NCBI GenBank assembly: GCA_964486625.1
Contig: CAZANW010000051.1
Coordinates: forward strand, 1 to 13,833
Source: JAWCQZ01 sp964486625
GTDB lineage: Archaea; Halobacteriota; Syntropharchaeia; JACQPP01
Direction of reading: 5' to 3'
DNA length: 13,833 nucleotides
The notes under the pieces were generated by a model. That model was given only the letters and a program-made list of their open reading frames with translations. It had not been told where the DNA came from and did not search any database. The translations under genes were made by a program, and so were the position numbers. Positions within the stretch are counted from its first letter, which is position 1. Each line of letters begins with the position of its first letter. Shown here one piece after another: positions 1 through 6,356 of this stretch.

Positions 1-129
1 GGTCGCGTCAGCCCTGCCGTTTTTCGATAGCGGATGGACTACCCTGACCTCTTACATACGCTAGGTATTCCACGTTCAAAGATTTTCATGACTTCTATGT
101 AAACGTGAAACTCAACAACAGATCTTGCG
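1..129. other. AT-richer left edge without a recognised gene
   Basis: No convincing reading frame, tRNA or hairpin is visible here. Base composition is clearly lower in GC than the rest of the window, apart from the beta-helix coding segment near 4.3-5.2 kb. Confidence 0.5.
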
Positions 130-287
130 TTCTGGGATTGCAACACGTCACGATTCTGACATCCCCCCAGGGCCCGACGACGCCATTCCCACCCAAGTAT
201 CCCCTCACGGTCTCTTGAAAGTTGAGGCCCCTCCGCGCGCAGGTCTCCTCCACGCTCCGCAGCACCGCGTGGGCCCGGGCGCGTCGA
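130..287 (-). pseudogene. possible transposase C-terminal remnant
   Basis: Just downstream of the antitoxin stop codon, one minus-strand frame reads as protein-like sequence (about 184-275) containing HAVLRSVEETCARRGLNFQE followed by TVRGYLGG. This resembles by eye the extreme C-terminus of IS66-like transposases, where a conserved 'ETCrkrGld..e.lr.yL' helix pair ends the protein. No start codon belonging to it and no catalytic residues are present, so if real it is a decayed end fragment. The flanking 1-140 is AT-richer than the rest of the window, which fits a patch of foreign or decayed DNA. The match is short and from memory, so a chance shadow of the opposite strand is possible. Confidence 0.3.
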
Positions 288-521
288 TTACGGTCTCTCG
301 ACCACGAGGCGGCCCCGGGAGTATCGCGCCTGGAGACGCTCCCCGCCGGTGAGCCGGAAGCGCTTGGCCGCCCTCCGGGGCAGCGCAATGAGCAGGCGCC
401 CCTCCTCCACCTTCACGTCGTCGTCCACGAACTCCGCGCGGATGCCCTCCGGGATGTGGACCCACCCGTCTTCGGGGAGCCCCCGGAGATCTTCCGCCGA
501 TTCTATTCTCGCGCGGCGCAT
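288..521 (-). CDS. AbrB/MazE-like antitoxin
   Basis: This 77-residue protein is predicted to neutralise the toxin encoded just upstream and to bind DNA as an autorepressor. The C-terminal half (about residues 42-77) has the swapped-hairpin AbrB pattern: strand LLIALP, a short RRAAKRFRL helix, a GGERL turn, then two strands ending in GRLVVERP. The N-terminal half (VHIPEGIRAEF) is a possible second strand-rich repeat. The ATG at 521 lies 5 nt after the toxin stop, so toxin precedes antitoxin, the order seen in brnT-brnA and unlike most type II pairs. A TATA-like box in the toxin's last codons sits 25 nt upstream of this ATG and suggests a second, leaderless promoter for the antitoxin alone. The AbrB fold is inferred from pattern. 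It is not a CopG-type BrnA. Confidence 0.6.
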   Translation of the reverse strand: MRRARIESAEDLRGLPEDGWVHIPEGIRAEFVDDDVKVEEGRLLIALPRRAAKRFRLTGGERLQARYSRGRLVVERP

Positions 522-526
522 GGTGG

Positions 527-793
527 CTACTTGGCCCGCCGTTTAAATAATCGTTTCTCCCCCGGGGTCGCGTCGCGCGCAGTGACCACCTCGAACTCGC
601 CGGGGGCTCGTTTCGACGCCTCGATGACGATGAACAGGACGCGATCGCGGGTGCGGCCCAGGAAAAGGAAGCGCGACCTCTTTCTCCGCGCGTAGAGTTC
701 CCCCTCGAAGGCCTCCTCCACATCCCTCCGCGTGACCCTGTGCCGGGAGATGTGGTCGATGGCCGAGGCAGTCCAGTGGATGCGGACGCGCAT
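527..793 (-). CDS. BrnT-like ribonuclease toxin
   Basis: This 88-residue basic protein resembles the BrnT/DUF4258 group of RelE-fold mRNA interferases. The BrnT-like layout is visible: an N-terminal IHW strand, a helix with HRVTRRDVEEAF (cf. 'HgVsf.ea..vF'), a basic stretch ARRKRSRFLFLGRTRDRVLFIVIE, and the C-terminal TARDATPGEKRLF, which matches the family's 'SARkAtrrErr.Y'. Candidate active-site residues are His18, Arg40/Arg41, Arg47 and Arg73, inferred from the family. The ATG at 793 shares its A with the TGA of the biotinyl protein (TGATG), so translation is coupled to the metabolic operon. The much longer open frame running upstream is only a shadow of the malate dehydrogenase and cleavage-enzyme genes. 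Identification of a BrnT-like toxin is fairly good; activity is inferred. Confidence 0.65.
   Translation of the reverse strand: MRVRIHWTASAIDHISRHRVTRRDVEEAFEGELYARRKRSRFLFLGRTRDRVLFIVIEASKRAPGEFEVVTARDATPGEKRLFKRRAK
541..550 (-). promoter_or_regulatory. TATA-like box inside toxin gene, for antitoxin
   Basis: On the minus strand this reads TTATTTAAAC, close to the archaeal TATA consensus, and is centred 25 nt upstream of the antitoxin ATG at 521. It is part of the toxin codons for Leu-Phe-Lys (TTA TTT AAA). TTA is a rare leucine codon in this GC-rich window, which suggests that the sequence is kept for its DNA function. Confidence 0.5.
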
Positions 794-1008
794 CAACCTA
801 TCACGAACATCACGGCCTCTTCCACCACGTTCCCCCCCTCCTGAATCCTGACCTCCTGAACCGTCCCCGCCACCGGCGACTCCACCGGAATCTCCATCTT
901 CATCGACTCCAAGATGGTGAGGGTCTCCCCGGCCTTCACCGCCTGGCCGGGCTTCACCAGAACTTTCCAGACGTTGGCGGTAATCGGCGACTTGACCTCC
1001 GTGGACAT
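793..1008 (-). CDS. free-standing biotin carboxyl carrier (biotinyl/lipoyl attachment) protein
   Basis: This 71-residue protein is a complete biotinyl domain with nothing else attached. The biotinylation motif ESMKMEIPV places the acceptor lysine at residue 37, and the symmetric hammerhead pattern (VKPGQAVKAGETL, then SPVAGTVQEVRIQEGGNV) is intact. It has no Ala/Pro-rich linker or carboxyltransferase domain. It closely resembles the small B. subtilis-type BLAP/YngHB proteins. It should carry carboxyl groups for a biotin carboxylase and a carboxyltransferase, neither of which is encoded in the window. The gene starts 3 nt after the cleavage-enzyme stop and overlaps the toxin start by one base. 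A lipoyl role is less likely because the lysine is flanked by Met on both sides. Confidence 0.85.
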   Translation of the reverse strand: MSTEVKSPITANVWKVLVKPGQAVKAGETLTILESMKMEIPVESPVAGTVQEVRIQEGGNVVEEAVMFVIG

Positions 1009-1011
1009 CGG

Positions 1012-1878
1012 CTACTTCCGCTTCGGCAGTTTCAGCAGTTCCCGCGCCTCCTCCACCGTCGCGGGAGCCCGCCCCACGTCCCGGGCCATCCGGACCGCCT
1101 TCTCCACCAGTTCCGCGTTGGACTTCACCATCTTTCCCGGGGCGGTGTAGAAGTTGTCCTCCAGCCCCACCCGGATGTTGCCCCCGAGCGCGAGCGCGGC
1201 CGAGATGAGCATCCACTGGTCCATGGAGATGCCGATGACCTCCCACGGAATCCCGGGCGGGACGAGGCTCGACATGTGGGCGAGGTTCCGGGCCGTGGCC
1301 TGGACCCCCCCGACGACCCCGAGGATGCAGGAGACCTGGAAGTTCGTGAGGAGCCCCATGTCCATCAGCGGGTAGATGGACTCCACGTGGCCGATGTCGA
1401 AGCACTCGCACTCGGGCTGGACCCCGTTCTCCTTCATGGTCTTCAGGTAGTAGATGATGTCCGGGAACGGGTTGAGGAACTCGAAGGAGAAGACGAAACC
1501 CTTCCTCTTCGGGGAGTATTTCGCGTAGTTCATGGTCCCCATGTTCAGCGCGGCAATCTCGGGCTTGCAGAGGGGGACGTGGGCGATGCGCTGCTCCTTT
1601 TTCACCCCGACCGCGCCGGTCGAGAAGTTGATGAGGACGTCGGTCCGCTTCCGGACCGCCCTCTGAATCTCCTGGAACCTCTCGGGCCGGACCGAGGGGC
1701 GGCCGTCGTCCTCCCGGGCGTGGATGTGGACGACCGCGGCGCCCGCCTCGCAGGCGCGGCGCGCCTCCTCGGCAATCTCGTCCGGCGTGTAGGGAATCGC
1801 GGGGCACTGGTCCCGGTTGGCGACGGCCCCTGTGAGCGCGCAGGTGACGACGACTTTGTCTGGAACCGTCGTAATCAT
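1012..1878 (-). CDS. beta-keto acid cleavage enzyme (BKACE/Kce-like, DUF849)
   Basis: This 288-residue TIM-barrel zinc enzyme belongs to the family that condenses a beta-keto acid with acetyl-CoA to give acetoacetate and a new CoA ester. The founding activity is 3-keto-5-aminohexanoate cleavage in lysine fermentation. Zinc ligands His51 and His53 (VVHIHAR) and Glu240 are present, as are Arg236 and Asp241 of the RVGLED motif. Each aligns by a constant offset with the Cloacimonas Kce residues His46, His48, Glu230, Arg226 and Asp231 as I recall them. The residue matching Kce Glu14, which contacts the substrate amino group, is Val19 here, so an amino keto acid substrate is unlikely. The ATG overlaps the malate dehydrogenase stop as ATGA. 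The true substrate is unknown. Confidence 0.85.
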   Translation of the reverse strand: MITTVPDKVVVTCALTGAVANRDQCPAIPYTPDEIAEEARRACEAGAAVVHIHAREDDGRPSVRPERFQEIQRAVRKRTDVLINFSTGAVGVKKEQRIAHVPLCKPEIAALNMGTMNYAKYSPKRKGFVFSFEFLNPFPDIIYYLKTMKENGVQPECECFDIGHVESIYPLMDMGLLTNFQVSCILGVVGGVQATARNLAHMSSLVPPGIPWEVIGISMDQWMLISAALALGGNIRVGLEDNFYTAPGKMVKSNAELVEKAVRMARDVGRAPATVEEARELLKLPKRK

Positions 1879-2765
1879 TGCGATTCAAGTTCGCGGATGG
1901 CCCCCTTCAGGGTCTCGGCCGACTTCCTGAGGGCCTCCATCTCCTCCGGCGGGAGTTTCTTCTCTACGACCTTCACCAGCCCCTTCCGGCCCAAGAGGCA
2001 GGGCACCCCGAGGGCGACGCCGCTGATTCCATACTCCCCCTGGAGGACGACGCTGACCGGCATCTCCTCCTTCCGGTCTTGGGCCACCGCCCGGACCATG
2101 AGAGCGGTGGTGGTCGCCGGGGTCGTGGTGGTCGCGCCCTTCCGCTTGATGACCTCCATCGCGCGGTCGCGGATTTTCGGGACCAGGTCGCCCCAGGGGA
2201 CCTCGACGCCGCTCACCTTGCTCAGGGCCTTCGAGGGGAACATCGTGTCCCCGTGCTCCCCGAGGACCACCGCGTCGGCCCTCGTCGCCCCCATCGCCCG
2301 CAGGATGCCCCGCAGCCGCGCGGTGTCGTGGATGGAGCCCATGCCGAGGGTGCGCTCCCGGGGCCACCCGTGGGCAGTGACCGCCCGGTAAACCATGACG
2401 TCGAGCGGGTTCGCGACCATGATGAGGACCGCCCCGGGGCAGTTCGCCCTCAGGCCCGCCATCACCTTGGCCAGGATTCCGTCGTTGGTCTTCATCAGGT
2501 CGAGGCGGGTCATGCCGGGCTTCCGGGGGACGCCCGCGGTCACGACGACGATGTCGGAGCCCTTCAGGAGGGAGTAGTCGGAGCCCCCGGAGAGTTTCAC
2601 CGCCTTCCCCAGGGCGGCGGCGGCCGATTCCAGGTCCATCGCCTCCCCCTCGGCGAGGTCGTGGAGGATGTCCACGATGGCCATCTCGTCGGTGTCGGCG
2701 AGGTAGAGGGAGGCGAGGGCGCAGGTCGAGCCGAGCCTTCCGGCGCCCACGAAACCGATTTTCAT
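1875..2765 (-). CDS. mdh: malate dehydrogenase (NAD-dependent, LDH/MDH family)
   Basis: This is predicted to interconvert malate and oxaloacetate in the cytoplasm. The Rossmann motif GAGRLG is at residues 7-12, and Asp32 at the end of strand 2 favours NAD. The substrate loop VPRKPGMTR carries Arg81 and Arg87. Malate dehydrogenases have Arg at the position where lactate dehydrogenases have Gln, so malate is the expected substrate. Asn119 (ANPLD), Asp147 and Arg150 (HDTARL) and catalytic His171 (GEHGD) complete the active site. The length of 296 residues is normal. I chose ATG at 2765, with an adjacent in-frame GTG at 2768, because a CTTAAG box is centred 25-26 nt upstream of it, giving a leaderless transcript. 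It is the first gene of the operon and overlaps the next gene by 4 nt. Confidence 0.88.
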   Translation of the reverse strand: MKIGFVGAGRLGSTCALASLYLADTDEMAIVDILHDLAEGEAMDLESAAAALGKAVKLSGGSDYSLLKGSDIVVVTAGVPRKPGMTRLDLMKTNDGILAKVMAGLRANCPGAVLIMVANPLDVMVYRAVTAHGWPRERTLGMGSIHDTARLRGILRAMGATRADAVVLGEHGDTMFPSKALSKVSGVEVPWGDLVPKIRDRAMEVIKRKGATTTTPATTTALMVRAVAQDRKEEMPVSVVLQGEYGISGVALGVPCLLGRKGLVKVVEKKLPPEEMEALRKSAETLKGAIRELESQ

Positions 2766-2785
2766 CACGCGGGATGGGGGCGGCC

Positions 2786-2794
2786 CACTTAAGG
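2786..2794 (-). promoter_or_regulatory. promoter (TATA-like box) of the mdh operon
   Basis: The minus strand reads CCTTAAGTG, with the CTTAAG core centred 25-26 nt upstream of the mdh ATG. The spacing suits a leaderless archaeal transcript. No Shine-Dalgarno sequence precedes the ATG. Confidence 0.45.
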
Positions 2795-2930
2795 ATTTGC
2801 CCGCGCTCGGCGCTCGCGCGGTAGCTCACAGATTCGGAGAAATGAAATGCACACCTTCGAACCCCGCCGCATATCTCGCACTCGGCTCCGTTCCTGCCCC
2901 GTTGTTTTCCTTAAGATTTGCGGCGCGCTG
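2795..2930. other. spacer between beta-helix gene and mdh operon
   Basis: No gene is visible. On the minus strand GCAAATCTTAAG (2910-2921) nearly repeats GCAAATCCTTAAG (2788-2800) of the mdh promoter, so the spacer may hold a second upstream promoter or a duplicated control element. A GGGGTTCGAAGG stretch looks like a tRNA T-loop, but no tRNA can be folded around it. Confidence 0.3.
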
Positions 2931-5255
2931 CTACCTTCTCGGGCCCAGCATTCGGAGCCACCCCGCTGCAACGAGGGCCGAAACGGCAACCCACGCCTCG
3001 AATCCCGGCTGCCTCGGCGTCGGCATCGGCGGCAAGACGGCCGGAGGAGGTTGCACGGAGGGACCCGATGTGGGCGGCGCCTCTGGACTGGGACTCGGAA
3101 CCTGGGCCGGCGACGGGCTCGGGGGCAGCGGGGCCGCCGTGATAGCGAACACGCTCAGCCCCGGCACCTCCGCGCGGAACCTGACCTCTGCGGGGCTCTC
3201 CCCGACCTTCTTGGCGGGGTAGGGCTTCCACTCCTTCCCCTCCATCCCCGCCAGCGCCACGCGCTCCTCTGGCACGCCGTTCTCGGCGAGTGCCGTTCTC
3301 GCGACCTTGAACTCCATGGCCGCCGACTTCGCCTTCACCGGCCCCGCGGGGCCCATGAGGGCGACCTCCATCAACCCGAAGACCGGCCCAGGGAGGGGCG
3401 GGGCCCCGGGGGGCGGGGCCGCGAGGGGCTTCACCGAGGCCCGGACCGGCCCCGGCTCGTCGGGGACCGCCTCCAGCGCCCCGAGAGGCGAGGAGGGCGG
3501 GAGGTCGAACGCCACGGGCTCCCCGGCCTTGGCCTCGACCGGGGCGGAGCCGCAGCAGCCGCCGCCTCCCCCTCCACCGCCGCCGGAGGCCGGGGCGGGA
3601 GTCGGGGCCTGGGTCGCGGCGGTCAGGTTGGTCCACGTCGCGTTCACGGTCCCGGCGTTGTTCACGGTCCGCAGGGAGAGGGTGTGGGAGGTGGAGGCCG
3701 CGAACGTGGAGTTGACGTAGGAGGCCGTGGTGTTGGAGAGGTTGCCGACGAACACCCCGTCCACGTAGGCCTCGACATGGTTGAAGTCGGCGTTGGCCGG
3801 ATTGGTCCAGGTCCAGTTGATGGCGGTCGTGTTGACCCCGACGGCCGCGAGCCCGGTGACGGGAGCCGGGGGGCAGTTGGCGGTGCAGGTGAAGTTCAGG
3901 GTGAGGCTGCCGCTCACCCCGTCGCCGTCGGTGGCGGCGACGGTGAGGGAGTTGTTGCCGGTGGCGAGGCCGGTCTCCATGTAGGTGCAGTTGGCGAGGT
4001 AGCCGAGGACCTCGTCCAGAGCCGTGACGCAGGACGTCGGGGAGAACGCGGCCGAGGCGGCTCCGTTGACTTTTACGGTGATGGAGGTCGCAGTGATGGG
4101 TGAGTTGCTCCGCAGGGAGAAGAAAATCGTCTGACTTGAAACGGAACCGTTCCAGGTGGGGCTCCGGTTGGCCAGGCCGAGGCAGTTGTAGTATCTGCAG
4201 GGGCGGTAGTCCACGGCGTTGCTCTTGTTGTAGGGCCAGCCGGGGCCGGAGTCGTAGAAGCCGTCGCCGTCGGAATCTGTGAAGTTGGAGGCGTTCAGGT
4301 CGGGCCAGAAGTTGCCGAAGGTGGAATTGAAGAAGTTGGCGGTGTTCGAGGATTGTGCGGATACTGTGCAGTTCGAGAGGTTATTCAGGTAGAAAGTGTT
4401 GTTATCATGGAGGACGTCGTCCACGGCAATGCATGCGCTGGAGGCGTTCAAGATTTTGTTTCTCCGGATTATGTTGTTGTCGCTTCCGGTGCCCTGCGGG
4501 TTAGGAAGAAAGCGAATTCCATATAAAATACCGTTGACGCCACCGTCGATGGTGTTATTCTCAATTAGGTCGTAACTACTCGTCTCCATGCTGATTCCTC
4601 CGCTGGTGGCTGAAACGTAGTTATCTGCGATCGTGACATTATTGCATATCTCTCCGCAGAGACTAATCCCGGTACTAGATCCTCGTGTGATGCGTATAGT
4701 GTTGTTTCTAATAGTCGTGTTGTTGGATGGGCCTCCGGTTTGACTTATTCCGTTAACGCAATCTGGTCCAAATGTGTTGTTTTGGATACGGATATCTTTG
4801 GTTATTGGGTTGCTGATCGCTGTAACCCTCACCTCCAAGCACGTACTACTGGCTTTGAGAAGTGTATCGTTAACAAAAGTTAGGTTCGAAGATCCTCTTG
4901 TCCGAATCCCAAAGGTGAAATCACCCCCAATAATACATCCCTTAATAGTCACATTGTCTTTGTTGAACGCATCTATGCCGATCGTCGTCGGATTTCCCCC
5001 CGCTCCTTTAGTTATGTTCGCACCATTACAGTCCAATGTAGTATTGTTTGCATTGATGATGATGACGCCCACAGAGCCGCTGTCCGTGATAGTGTATTGG
5101 CCTGTGCAGAGGACCGTATCGCTGTTGATTAGTAAATCGTTCACTGGGATGACGCAGGCCTGTGCGCTCACCCTCGCCGGGGCGAAGGCAAGAACCAAAA
5201 GGAGAAGAGTTACCAGTAGATGGAGCGCTCTCCTGACCCCGCGAGAAGCTGCCAT
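2931..5255 (-). CDS. secreted beta-helix surface protein with PGF-CTERM anchor
   Basis: This 774-residue protein is predicted to be secreted and anchored at the cell surface. Residues 1-32 form a Sec signal peptide (basic RGVRR, a leucine-rich core, cleavage after VSA). Residues 60-310 hold NosD/PbH1-type right-handed beta-helix repeats full of N-x-S/T sequons, ending in a NosD-like tail with a DSDGDGFYD calcium-type loop (327-335). Next come an Ig-like segment (361-460), an FN3-like domain (464-548), nine glycines followed by Cys-Cys, and a PGF-pre-PGF-like domain (571-708, ending VPGLSVFAI). A Pro/Ser linker leads to the PGF-CTERM signal: PGF at 750-752, a hydrophobic span and a basic end (RMLGPRR). 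Archaeosortase A probably cleaves and lipid-anchors it. The frame extends 65 codons further upstream, but the signal peptide fixes this start. The ligand is unknown. The helix-coding part is much AT-richer than the rest. Confidence 0.8.
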   Translation of the reverse strand: MAASRGVRRALHLLVTLLLLVLAFAPARVSAQACVIPVNDLLINSDTVLCTGQYTITDSGSVGVIIINANNTTLDCNGANITKGAGGNPTTIGIDAFNKDNVTIKGCIIGGDFTFGIRTRGSSNLTFVNDTLLKASSTCLEVRVTAISNPITKDIRIQNNTFGPDCVNGISQTGGPSNNTTIRNNTIRITRGSSTGISLCGEICNNVTIADNYVSATSGGISMETSSYDLIENNTIDGGVNGILYGIRFLPNPQGTGSDNNIIRRNKILNASSACIAVDDVLHDNNTFYLNNLSNCTVSAQSSNTANFFNSTFGNFWPDLNASNFTDSDGDGFYDSGPGWPYNKSNAVDYRPCRYYNCLGLANRSPTWNGSVSSQTIFFSLRSNSPITATSITVKVNGAASAAFSPTSCVTALDEVLGYLANCTYMETGLATGNNSLTVAATDGDGVSGSLTLNFTCTANCPPAPVTGLAAVGVNTTAINWTWTNPANADFNHVEAYVDGVFVGNLSNTTASYVNSTFAASTSHTLSLRTVNNAGTVNATWTNLTAATQAPTPAPASGGGGGGGGGCCGSAPVEAKAGEPVAFDLPPSSPLGALEAVPDEPGPVRASVKPLAAPPPGAPPLPGPVFGLMEVALMGPAGPVKAKSAAMEFKVARTALAENGVPEERVALAGMEGKEWKPYPAKKVGESPAEVRFRAEVPGLSVFAITAAPLPPSPSPAQVPSPSPEAPPTSGPSVQPPPAVLPPMPTPRQPGFEAWVAVSALVAAGWLRMLGPRR
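4320..5170 (-). other. AT-rich compositional segment within the beta-helix gene
   Basis: The DNA for roughly residues 30-310 is visibly lower in GC and uses A/T-ending codons (AAT, ATT, GTT, ACA, TTA) that are scarce elsewhere in the window, whereas the 3' half of the same gene is strongly GC-rich. Asn and Ile enrichment explains part of this, but not the third-position shift. Confidence 0.6.
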
Positions 5256-5480
5256 GCTTGGCTCAAAACTCTTGTATTGGCCCGCGTGAATTTCAAGGTT
5301 TCGAGGCCTGGGCTGACTGCGTGGTATACCGGTGTTCACAGGCTCCAGCAACGCACGACGGGTTGAAGAGTGCCTGTTGGATGTTGTGTATGAACCGGTT
5401 TCGAGGCGGTCATTGTCTTTTTCTATCTTCCCCGAAATCGGTATTGGCATCGCTCTCCCGGTGAACTTGCACCGGGTGCG
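5256..5480. other. spacer between the two surface-protein genes
   Basis: The 225 nt contain no credible gene; the frame continuing upstream of the beta-helix signal peptide is not protein-like. A weak AATACA box (minus strand, 5273-5278) lies about 20 nt before the beta-helix ATG, a little close for a leaderless start. The motif GGTTTCGAGGC occurs twice (near 5299 and 5398). Confidence 0.35.
5457..5476 (-). terminator. hairpin just after the second surface-protein gene
   Basis: A perfect 7-bp inverted repeat (CCCGGTG / CACCGGG) with a 6-nt loop begins 4 nt after the stop codon at 5481. No strong T-run follows, so it may be a 3' end-stabilising structure and not a true terminator. Confidence 0.3.
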
Positions 5481-6323
5481 TTATTGTTGCCCGCCGCCGG
5501 GAGGACGTAGGCGGCCGGATTTTCGAGAACGTCGGTTGAAAAGGTGAGCCACTACGACGAGCCCCATAACCGCAAACACCGCGTCGAACCCGGGGGCCGC
5601 CTTGAGCTGGTCCGGGTTGACCGGGTTGGAGGCCGTCGGGCATGTCCCGGCGACACAGGACACCACCACGTTGTCGAAGCACATGGGGGGACCCAAGGAG
5701 TTCGTGATGGGGTCGAGGAAGGCCACGAGCCCGATTCTGCCGCCCTCCGTGGAGACGTTGACGACGCTGTCGGAAACAGACGCCTTTGTCGGCGGGCTCG
5801 GCGTCGGGAGCGGCGCCTCGATGGAGAACACGGGAGGGATTTCGTTGGGCAGCGAGAGGATTCGGGAGCCGTCCGCGTAAAAGTTCAGGGTCCCGGAGGC
5901 GTCCTCCAGGGCCAGCCGGGATGGGAGCGCCGAGAGGAACGCGGAGGTGTTGTTGACGAGCTGGCTGCCCACCAGGGTGAAGAGGAAAGCGACCGGCGAG
6001 GGGAGCGAGGGACTGGAGACGACTACCCCCCCGATCCCGTAGTTGCTGTGGGGCGCGACGGTGTCCTCGCGCGCATTCAGCCCGAAGCCGAAGGCGCCCT
6101 CGTAGCCCGGCGGGAGGAGGGTGTCCGCCTCCACCCTCACCGACTTGTTGAAGGTCCGGTTGGTGAAGAGGAGGTAACCGGGCGTCGGGTCGGAGCCGAG
6201 AACGGGGCCGCCGCACAGCCGCCCCGTGGAGGCCGAGGGGTAGCCCCTCGGCGGAATCTGGTCCGGAATCTGCCAGTCGCCGTCGAGGAACTGCCCGTCG
6301 TTGAAGTTGTCGGAGAAGAGCAC
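5481..6323 (-). CDS. PGF-CTERM surface protein lacking a clear signal peptide
   Basis: The 280 residues open with a DNFNDGQFLDGDW motif, typical of the first strand of concanavalin A/LamG-like beta-sandwich domains, followed by mixed strands and several N-x-S/T sequons. The C-terminus has a PGF-CTERM signal: PGF at 244-246, a hydrophobic run (FAVMGLVVVAHLF) and NRRSRK. The tail then continues for 13 unusually long, Gly/Pro/Gln-rich residues. The start is GTG at 6323; neither the in-frame sequence upstream nor the overlapping ATG frame at 6349 encodes a signal peptide. A TTTTAAA box about 29 nt upstream supports the GTG. The anchor implies export, so the missing leader means a truncated N-terminus, an undetected frameshift or an unusual export route. 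It may be co-regulated with the beta-helix gene downstream on the same strand. Confidence 0.7.
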   Translation of the reverse strand: MLFSDNFNDGQFLDGDWQIPDQIPPRGYPSASTGRLCGGPVLGSDPTPGYLLFTNRTFNKSVRVEADTLLPPGYEGAFGFGLNAREDTVAPHSNYGIGGVVVSSPSLPSPVAFLFTLVGSQLVNNTSAFLSALPSRLALEDASGTLNFYADGSRILSLPNEIPPVFSIEAPLPTPSPPTKASVSDSVVNVSTEGGRIGLVAFLDPITNSLGPPMCFDNVVVSCVAGTCPTASNPVNPDQLKAAPGFDAVFAVMGLVVVAHLFNRRSRKSGRLRPPGGGQQ

Positions 6324-6347
6324 GGCACACTGAAATACGCCCCAGGC

Positions 6348-6356
6348 ATTTAAAAT
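6348..6356 (-). promoter_or_regulatory. TATA-like box of the second surface-protein gene
   Basis: The minus strand reads ATTTTAAAT, an excellent archaeal TATA box, centred about 29 nt upstream of the GTG at 6323. A transcript would start within a few bases of that codon. Confidence 0.6.

Noticed and set aside
794..1888. Long minus-strand open frame continuing upstream of the BrnT-like toxin
   Set aside because: It is an Arg/Gly-rich shadow of the BKACE and biotin carrier genes; only the last 88 codons are protein-like and they have their own ATG.
1276..2391. Plus-strand open frame of 371 codons
   Set aside because: It is antisense to malate dehydrogenase and BKACE, which have complete active-site motifs.
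2840..2870. tRNA-like GGGGTTCGAAGG stretch
   Set aside because: No acceptor, D or anticodon arms can be folded around it.
5256..5450. A 65-codon N-terminal extension of the beta-helix protein starting at 5450
   Set aside because: The extension is not protein-like and would bury the clear signal peptide that starts at 5255.
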